DNA of 64,000 nt from CF-46 sp963760735. GTDB lineage: Bacteria > Chloroflexota > Limnocylindria > Limnocylindrales > CSP1-4. Under the pieces are notes generated by a model, which saw only the letters and a list, made by a program, of their open reading frames with translations, made no database searches and was not told the DNA's origin. Shown piece by piece: positions 58,372-64,000 of this stretch; the first letter of the stretch is position 1; each line of letters opens with the position of its first letter. The translations under genes and the position numbers were made by a program. The DNA lies in contig CAVXEB010000007.1 of assembly GCA_963760735.1 (NCBI GenBank), positions 434,001-498,000 of the forward strand, written 5' to 3'.

Positions 58372-60827
58372 TGCCGCATCCGGAGCCCTTGCGGGTCGAA
58401 GAGGGGCTCCGGCTGGATCCGCGCGGGCCGCCGGCGACCGATGATCTCGATCTCGAACCGGTCATCGGCGGCATCGACGAGCTCGGTGGGGACATAGCCG
58501 AGCGCGATCGACTGCCTGACGTGGTGGCCGTAGCCGCCCGACGTGATCCAGCCGACGACCGTGCCGTCGTGCCAGACCGGCTCGTCGCCGATGACGTCGG
58601 CGGGGTCGTCCGGCTGCGGGTCGACGACGAACGTGACCAGGCGCCGCTTCGGGCCGCCGTTGGCGAGCTCCTTCTCATGCGCCGCTCGCCCGATGAACTC
58701 GTGGTCGAGCCTGAGGTAGCGCGTGATACCGCCCTCGGCCGGGGTGTAGATCGGGCGGTACTCACGGAACCACGTCCCGTAGCTCTTCTCGAGCCGGAGC
58801 GACATGAGCGCCCGCATCCCGAACAGCCGGAGTCCGTGGGGCCGGCCCGCGGACACGATCCGGTCGTACAGGGCTCGCTGGTGCTCCGGCGCGACCCACA
58901 GCTCGTACCCCAGGTCTCCCGAGTAGTTGATCCGGGCGACCAGGGCCGGCTGCATCCCGAGATCGACCCGTCGGAACGTCATGAACGGGAAGGCGTCCGT
59001 CGACAGGTCGAGGTCGGGCGCGACCGCCGCGAGGACGTCGCGCGACCGCGGACCGGTCACCGACAGCCCGACGAGCCCCAGGCCCAGGACCTCGAACGTC
59101 ACCGACCCGTCGTCGGGCAGGTGGTGTCGGAACCAGCGTGAATGGTGGGTCTCGGCCGGAAGCGACCCGAACAGGAAGAACTCGTCGGCCTCCGACGCCC
59201 GGGCGACCGTGAACTCGCCGACGATCCGGCCCGCGTCGTTGAGCATCGCCGTCAGGGTGATCCGGCCGGGGGCCGGCATCCGGGCGGTGAGCAGCGACGA
59301 CAGCCAGGCCTCGGCGCCGCGGCCGGTGACGCGGTACTTCGCGTAGTTCGAGATCTCGGTCATCCCGACCCGCTCCCGGACCGCCGCGACCTCCTCCGCG
59401 ACGCACTCCCAGGCGTTCGACCGGCGGAAGGTCACGTCCTCCTTGGGCTCGAGCCCGGCCTTCTGGAACCACAGGGCGTGCTCCAGGCCGGCCGTCGCGC
59501 CCCAGACGGCATTCGCCGCGGTGAGCCGATCGTGGATCGGCGTCGTCAGGAGCGGCCGGCCGGCGGGCAGCTCCTCGTTGGGGAACGTGATCCGGAACCG
59601 CCGCCGATAGTTCTCCTGGACCTTCGCGTTCGTGTAGGAGAGCGTCGCGTAGTCACCGTAGCGCGCGACATCCATCGCCCAGATGTCCATCCCGGAGTCG
59701 CCGGAGTCGCCGGCGGTCATCCACGCGGAGAGCGCGAGACCCACCCCGCCGCCCTGCGACAACCCCGCCATCACGCCGCAGGCGACCCAGTAGCCGCGCA
59801 GGCCGCGGACAGGTCCGACGAGCGGGTTGCCGTCGGGCGAGAACGTGAACGGGCCGTTGACGACCTTCCGGATCCCGGTGTCGCGCATCGGCGGGTAGTG
59901 CTGGAAGGCGACGTTCAGCTCGGGCGTGATCCGCTCGAGGTCCGGCTTGAGGAGCTGGGACCCGAAGTCCCACGGCGTCTCCCTCGGGGACCACGGCACG
60001 GCCGCCTGCTCGTACGTCCCGAGGAGCATCGCCCCGCCCTCCTGGCGGATGTAGATCTCGCCCGCGAAGTCGAGCGCCATCGGCATCTCCTTGCCGGTCT
60101 TCGCGACGTTCGCGGCGACCTCGGGCATGTCGACGGTGAGCAGGTACATGTGCTCCATCGCGAGCACGGGCAGCTCGATCCCGACCATCCGGCCGACCTC
60201 GCGCGCCCACAGCCCGCCGGCATTGACGACGTGCTCGGCATGGATCGGCTCGCCGTTCTCGATGTGGACGTCCCAGGTCCCGTCGGGTCGTTGGCTGAGC
60301 GCCGTCACCATCGTGTGCTGGCGGACCTCTGCGCCGGCAAGCTGGGCGCATCTGACGTAGGCCCGCGTGACGCCGGTCGGGTCGACGTGCCCCTCGACCG
60401 GGTCGTAGAGCGCGCCGACGAAGAACTGCGGGTCCATCAGTGGGAACACGTCCGCGGCTTCCTTCGGCGTGATCAGCTCGAGATCCATCCCGAGGTAGCG
60501 GCCGCGGGCCTGGGCCATCCGCAGCCAGTCCATCCGGACCTCGGTGTCGGCAAGCATCAGGCCGCCCGGGAGGTGGATCGAGCAGTCCTGGCCGCTGACC
60601 CGCTGGATCTCGTCGTAGAGCTGGATCGTGTACTGCTGGAGGCGGGCGACGTTCGGGTCGCCGTTCAGCGTGTGCATCCCGCCCGCAGCGTGCCACGTGG
60701 AGCCGGCCGTGAGCTCACGCCGCTCGAGGAGGAGGACGTCCGTCCAGCCGGCCTTCGTCAGGTGATAGAGGACGCTCGCGCCGACCACGCCACCACCGAT
60801 GACGACGACCTGCGCAGACGACTTCAC
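58368..60827 (-). CDS. Dimethylglycine/sarcosine dehydrogenase-like FAD-GcvT fusion enzyme
   Basis: 819 aa, first gene of the leftward operon. DAO domain with VVVIGGGVVGASVLYHLTKAG and GSTWHAAGGMH, where the His resembles the covalent-FAD His of dimethylglycine dehydrogenase; it ends at GDYATLSYTNAKVQENY. The C-terminal half (about 430-819) is the folate-binding GcvT module (VGMTEISNYAKYRVTGRGAEAWL, RINYSGDLGYELWV, LRLEKSYGTWFREY). It oxidises an N-methyl group and passes the carbon to tetrahydrofolate. Dimethylglycine to sarcosine would feed the Sox complex downstream. Confidence 0.88.
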   Translation of the reverse strand: MKSSAQVVVIGGGVVGASVLYHLTKAGWTDVLLLERRELTAGSTWHAAGGMHTLNGDPNVARLQQYTIQLYDEIQRVSGQDCSIHLPGGLMLADTEVRMDWLRMAQARGRYLGMDLELITPKEAADVFPLMDPQFFVGALYDPVEGHVDPTGVTRAYVRCAQLAGAEVRQHTMVTALSQRPDGTWDVHIENGEPIHAEHVVNAGGLWAREVGRMVGIELPVLAMEHMYLLTVDMPEVAANVAKTGKEMPMALDFAGEIYIRQEGGAMLLGTYEQAAVPWSPRETPWDFGSQLLKPDLERITPELNVAFQHYPPMRDTGIRKVVNGPFTFSPDGNPLVGPVRGLRGYWVACGVMAGLSQGGGVGLALSAWMTAGDSGDSGMDIWAMDVARYGDYATLSYTNAKVQENYRRRFRITFPNEELPAGRPLLTTPIHDRLTAANAVWGATAGLEHALWFQKAGLEPKEDVTFRRSNAWECVAEEVAAVRERVGMTEISNYAKYRVTGRGAEAWLSSLLTARMPAPGRITLTAMLNDAGRIVGEFTVARASEADEFFLFGSLPAETHHSRWFRHHLPDDGSVTFEVLGLGLVGLSVTGPRSRDVLAAVAPDLDLSTDAFPFMTFRRVDLGMQPALVARINYSGDLGYELWVAPEHQRALYDRIVSAGRPHGLRLFGMRALMSLRLEKSYGTWFREYRPIYTPAEGGITRYLRLDHEFIGRAAHEKELANGGPKRRLVTFVVDPQPDDPADVIGDEPVWHDGTVVGWITSGGYGHHVRQSIALGYVPTELVDAADDRFEIEIIGRRRPARIQPEPLFDPQGLRMRQ

Positions 60828-60934
60828 GCGGACCCCTCCAGCATTCGGGACCTCGACAGCCTACGCGAGGAAGCCTGTTCGTCGCCGAACGGCCGGCGGA
60901 TCGCGACGCTACCGTTCGGTCCGGAGGCGAGTCG

Positions 60935-61363
60935 ATGCAACGATCACGGAGATCGCCGGCCGGGGCTGCGTTCAAGTCGCTGCTCAAGGGCCTCATCCTC
61001 CTGCCCGTCGTGCTCTTCGGAGCCTGCGTCGCCGGCGCGATCGTCGAGCAGGCAACGACCGGCTGCTTCGCGATGCCCGGCACCTCGGACGGCTGTCGGG
61101 ATCCCTACCTCGTGCTCAACTGGACCAGGGGCCCAGTGACGATCACGCAGACCATCGGCACGGAAACGCACACCCTGACCACGATCGACGCCGGGACGAG
61201 CCACGTGATCCCGCAGTACCGACCTGGCGATGATCGCTGTCAGGACGGCTTCGGCCTCGTCGCCCTGAACGCAGCAGGAGGCGAGCTCGCCCGACTCGAC
61301 CGGTGGTGCCGGTTCGAGACCTGGATCGTCCTCGAACCGGGGACGACGGTCCCACCGGCCTGA
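60935..61363 (+). CDS. Hypothetical membrane-anchored/secreted protein
   Basis: 142 aa. A hydrophobic segment (about 18-40, LLKGLILLPVVLFGACVAGAIV) could be a signal anchor or a lipoprotein signal (VLFGAC). The outer part has four Cys (TTGCFAMP, SDGCRDP, DDRCQDG, RWCRF) that could form two disulfides, and strands like PVTITQTIGTETHTLTTIDAG. Not recognised. It is alone on the plus strand between the Sox operon and the MttB gene and converges with the latter. Confidence 0.55.
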   Translation: MQRSRRSPAGAAFKSLLKGLILLPVVLFGACVAGAIVEQATTGCFAMPGTSDGCRDPYLVLNWTRGPVTITQTIGTETHTLTTIDAGTSHVIPQYRPGDDRCQDGFGLVALNAAGGELARLDRWCRFETWIVLEPGTTVPPA

Positions 61364-61379
61364 CCGCCTGGTCGGGGAG

Positions 61380-62942
61380 TCAGAAGTCGGTCGGGACTCC
61401 GCCTTCGGCGACGCGACGAGCGACGAACGCGTCGAGCTCCTCGCGGCGCGCCGGGTCCATCGGCGGCGGCTCGTAGGCCGCGAGCAGCGCCTTCCAGATC
61501 CGGTTCGCCTTTGCGGGCGCCTCGGGCGAGCCCGCCTCCTCCCATGTCTCGTAGTTCCGCCAGTCCGACAGCATCGGCTTGTGGAAGGCCGTCCGGTAGC
61601 GCGACTGGGTGTGCTGGGCGCCGAAGAAGTGGCCGCCCGGCCCGACCTCCTGCATCGCCTCGAAGGCGAGGGTGTCCTCATCGACCGTCACCGGATCGAG
61701 GAACGCCTCGACCATCCCGAGCAGCTCCGCATCGAGGATCGCCTTCTCGAAGCTCGCGTGGAGCCCGCCCTCCATCCAGCCCGACCCATGCATGAGCATG
61801 TTCACCCCGCCCATGATCGCGCCCCACAAGGAGAAGACAGACTCGTACGCCGCCTGGGCGTCGACGGCGTTGGCGGCCGACACATTCGAGGACCGATAGG
61901 GCACGTCGTACCGACGGGCGAGCTGGCCGCCGATCATCGCCGTCCGCATGTATTCCGGCGTCCCGAACGCCGGCGCGCCCGACTGCATGTCGACGTTCGA
62001 GGTGAACCCGCCGTAGATCACCGGTGCGCCCGGGCGGACGACCTGCGTCAGGGTGATCCCCGCCAGCGCCTCGGCGTTCTGCTCCGCGAGCGCGCCGGCG
62101 AGCGTGACCGGCGCCATGGCACCCGCGAGGGTGAAGGGCGTCATGCAGATCACCTGGTTCCGCGCCGAATACTCCAGGATCCCGTGGAGCATCGGCGTGT
62201 CGAGGCGGAGCGGCGATGACGAGTTGATCACGGTGAAGATCGACGGCTCTCGATCGAGGGTCGCCTCGTCCACGCCGCGGGCGATCCGGACCATCTCCAG
62301 GGCGTCGAGGTTCCGCTGCCGGCCAAGGCTGTAGGCATGCAGCGCCTTGTCGGCGAGCGTCAGGACATCGTGGATCGCGTGGAGGTGGCGGATCGATGCA
62401 TGGACATCGATGGGCTCGACCGCGTAGCCCGCGAAGAAGTGGACCGAGTTGAGCATCTGGAAGAGGCGGACGAGGTTCTGGTAGTCCTCGCGGTTCCCGA
62501 CGCGCCGGCCGCGATCCAGGTCCGCGACGTTCGGGGCACTGCCGACGGTCCCGAACGCGGTCCAGTCGCCGCCCATCACGAGGTCGTGCGCCGGGTTCGG
62601 CGCGTGGAGCGTGAACGTCGACGGGGCCGTCCGGATCCGCTCCTCGACCATCGCCGGATCGAAGCGGACACGCTGGCTGTCCGGCCGGACGTCGGCCCCG
62701 GCCCCCTTCAGGAGGTTCCGGGCCTCCTCGTCGAGGAAGTCCATGCCGATCTCGGCGAGGACCCGCAGCGACGCGACGTGGATCGACTCGAGCTCGTCGG
62801 CGGACACGACCTCGACAGGCCGGTAGCGGATCCGTGGCTGGGCCCACGGCCGCTGCGGCGGCAGCTCGCTCCGGGCGTGGCTCTCGCGGCCCCCTCGCCG
62901 GCGGCGGGGCTCCTCCCCGCCGGTCATCTCGCTCTCGGTCAT
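61380..62942 (-). CDS. MttB-family (trimethylamine/glycine-betaine) corrinoid methyltransferase, non-pyrrolysine
   Basis: 520 aa. ATG 62942 preferred over ATG 62975 because a TACGAT -10-like box (62974-62979) overlaps the earlier one and GAGAGG precedes the later. The MttB TIM barrel is clear: LRVLAEIGMDFLDEEARNLLKGAGADV, AGYAVEPIDVHASIRHLHAIHDVLTLADK, NQVICMTPFTLAGAMAPVTLAGALAEQNAE, GAPVIYGGFTSNVDMQSGAPAFGTPE and QEVGPGGHFFGAQHTQSRYRTAFHKP. There is no in-frame UAG, so it is of the MtgB (glycine-betaine) type or a related demethylase. No corrinoid-protein gene is in the window. It probably supplies dimethylglycine to the next operon. Confidence 0.85.
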   Translation of the reverse strand: MTESEMTGGEEPRRRRGGRESHARSELPPQRPWAQPRIRYRPVEVVSADELESIHVASLRVLAEIGMDFLDEEARNLLKGAGADVRPDSQRVRFDPAMVEERIRTAPSTFTLHAPNPAHDLVMGGDWTAFGTVGSAPNVADLDRGRRVGNREDYQNLVRLFQMLNSVHFFAGYAVEPIDVHASIRHLHAIHDVLTLADKALHAYSLGRQRNLDALEMVRIARGVDEATLDREPSIFTVINSSSPLRLDTPMLHGILEYSARNQVICMTPFTLAGAMAPVTLAGALAEQNAEALAGITLTQVVRPGAPVIYGGFTSNVDMQSGAPAFGTPEYMRTAMIGGQLARRYDVPYRSSNVSAANAVDAQAAYESVFSLWGAIMGGVNMLMHGSGWMEGGLHASFEKAILDAELLGMVEAFLDPVTVDEDTLAFEAMQEVGPGGHFFGAQHTQSRYRTAFHKPMLSDWRNYETWEEAGSPEAPAKANRIWKALLAAYEPPPMDPARREELDAFVARRVAEGGVPTDF

Positions 62943-62985
62943 CCCGCCTCTCGCTGCTTGGGGGTCCGCCGGCATCGTAGCCGTC

Positions 62986-64000
62986 CTACTCGTCCTCGCG
63001 GCCGAGACCGCGGATGTAGTTGATCAGGCCGACGATCAGGAGGATGAGGAAGCCCAGCAGGCCCAGCTGGACCCACGTGTACGGCATCTCCTTGGGCAGG
63101 GTCGAGCGGGTCTCATTCGGGAAGGCCAGCACGACGTACAGCAGAGCCCCGATGACCAGGACCGAGACGCCGAGCGAGATCAGCCGTCGACGGGCGGACC
63201 GGATCCGTCGACGGAAGCCGAACAGCGAGCTGGTCGCCGCGCTGATCACCGGCTTCTGGGCCTCGAGGAACTCGAGCAGCTCCATCGCGTGCTGGAACTG
63301 GCCGCTCGTCGCGTACAGCCGGTCGAGGGACCGGCGCGGGTCGAGGAAGGCGATCGCCTGCTGGCGGCCCAGCCGGCGGGTGAACCGCCGGACGGTGGCC
63401 TGGAGGTCGTACTCGACGGCCAGCTGGAAACGGAGCGTGCCCAGCGTGACAAGCATCTTCAGGTAGCCGACGATGCTCGCCGCCATCGTCAGCTGTTGCT
63501 CGCGGACGGTCTCGAGGATGTCGACGGCGAGCTTCGAGTAGGGGTTCTCGGCCGCGTGGCTCATCGGCCCGGGCGCGCTCGACGTCGCTCGCATCCGGTC
63601 GGCGACCGTCTCGTACAGGAAGGCCTGGTGGATCCGGATCAGCCGCCAGCGGGCAATGTCCGTGTCCGTCGCCGGGCCGGGCGCGAGCCAGCGCATCAGC
63701 TCCCGGACGGCGCCTTCGACCTCGCCCCGGAAGAGAAGCCAGCTGTAGCGGATCAGCGAGCTCCGGACCGAGTCCGGCAGCTGGCCGACGATCCCGAAGT
63801 CGACGTAGCCGATCGAGTCCCCGGGCAGGACGAACAGGTTCGCGGGGTGGAGGTCGGCGTGGAAGTAGCCGAACACGTAGACCTGGTTGAGCATGTTCCA
63901 GTCGAGGTGCCGGACGATCCGGTCGAGATCGTGGCCGGCCGCGGCCAGCCCGTCGAGGAACGCCTGGTTGCCTTCCCGCCTCGCGATCATGATGTCGATC
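62986..64000 (-). CDS. UbiB/AarF (ABC1) atypical kinase, partial (N-terminus outside window)
   Basis: The frame runs to the window edge, so only the C-terminal 338 residues are seen. FGYFHADLHPANLFVLPGDSIGYVDFGIVGQL is the catalytic loop and metal-binding DFG of ABC1-family kinases. The end has a helical extension (FTRRLGRQQAIAFLDPRRSLDRLYATS) and two C-terminal membrane helices (LISLGVSVLVIGALLYVVLAF and WVQLGLLGFLILLIVGLINYI). ABC1 proteins support quinone or lipid metabolism at the membrane. Upstream sequence DIMIARREGNQAF fits the ExD/RREG region of the family. Confidence 0.88.
   Translation of the reverse strand, partial: IDIMIARREGNQAFLDGLAAAGHDLDRIVRHLDWNMLNQVYVFGYFHADLHPANLFVLPGDSIGYVDFGIVGQLPDSVRSSLIRYSWLLFRGEVEGAVRELMRWLAPGPATDTDIARWRLIRIHQAFLYETVADRMRATSSAPGPMSHAAENPYSKLAVDILETVREQQLTMAASIVGYLKMLVTLGTLRFQLAVEYDLQATVRRFTRRLGRQQAIAFLDPRRSLDRLYATSGQFQHAMELLEFLEAQKPVISAATSSLFGFRRRIRSARRRLISLGVSVLVIGALLYVVLAFPNETRSTLPKEMPYTWVQLGLLGFLILLIVGLINYIRGLGREDE

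Noticed and set aside
54649..58497. 1,282-residue reading frame on the plus strand
   Set aside because: It lies opposite SoxB, SoxA and neighbours, which have clear families. The translation is Arg/Asp/Gly-rich without domains, as expected for a shadow in high-GC DNA.
61380..62942. Pyrrolysine (UAG) in the MttB-like gene
   Set aside because: The frame is open throughout with no in-frame TAG, so it is a non-pyrrolysine family member.

Overview
The window is high-GC (about 70%) bacterial chromosome. It is densely packed, with many GTG and TTG starts and 1-4 nt stop/start overlaps. Gene content fits a free-living aerobic Chloroflexota lineage of the Limnocylindria/Ellin6529 type, or less likely an actinobacterium: an F420-type LLM oxidoreductase, three-gene transhydrogenase, a non-pyrrolysine MttB-like methyltransferase, a sarcosine-oxidase operon, an archaeal-type ATP-dependent DNA ligase, Pro/Thr-rich surface proteins, and leaderless-looking promoters. 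The taxonomic call is inference. I see no CRISPR array, phage, transposase or integrase gene.

Region by region. 1-5.1 kb: a leftward set (E1 beta, E1 alpha of a 2-oxoacid/acetoin dehydrogenase, an M24 creatinase/prolidase-fold protein) diverges from a rightward set (XRE-cupin regulator, a frameshifted double-cupin protein, an SDR without its catalytic Tyr/Lys). 5.1-6.4 kb: a tRNA-Arg(TCG) whose last 22 bp recur 1.18 kb downstream, just before a strong terminator. The enclosed segment carries one cupin-adenylate cyclase gene and looks like the relic of a tRNA-targeted insertion. 6.5-13 kb: surface protein, C39-like/SH3 protein, Dps, acetolactate-synthase-like enzyme, CPBP-like membrane protein. 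13.1-21.1 kb: a four-gene ABC export-type operon (two very large FtsX-type permeases, two ATPases, one fused to an AbrB-like domain). 21.3-31 kb: secreted protein, pntAA-pntAB-pntB, dhaK-dhaL, DUF4389 protein, RCK channel, MgtC, YbaK-like deacylase, Gfo/Idh/MocA oxidoreductase. 31-41 kb: a frameshifted membrane protein, AlaX, cupredoxin lipoprotein, a 1,127-residue LuxR regulator with a degenerate P-loop, DUF4383 pair, a tandem repeat, a wall-spanning Pro/Thr protein, a NERD-like protein. 41.4 kb: tRNA-Ile with the rare TAT anticodon.

41.7-53.2 kb: class V aminotransferase divergent from a rhodanese that lacks its catalytic Cys; ATP-dependent DNA ligase divergent from a GNAT enzyme; secreted C39-like protein; amidohydrolase; MerR regulator with a textbook 19-bp-spacer operator; LLM oxidoreductase. 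53.2-64 kb: a leftward N-methyl catabolism operon (dimethylglycine-dehydrogenase-like flavoprotein, shortened SoxA, small protein in the SoxG position, SoxB, SoxD, iron alcohol dehydrogenase), with an MttB-family methyltransferase just upstream and a partial UbiB/AarF kinase at the edge. Together they suggest stepwise demethylation of a glycine-betaine-type compound, feeding one-carbon units to tetrahydrofolate and leaving glycine.

Two single-base frameshifts (near 3702 and 31792) could be real mutations or assembly errors. Several enzymes lack textbook catalytic residues (M24, SDR, rhodanese, P-loop, CPBP, NERD-like), which is the most unusual overall property of the window.
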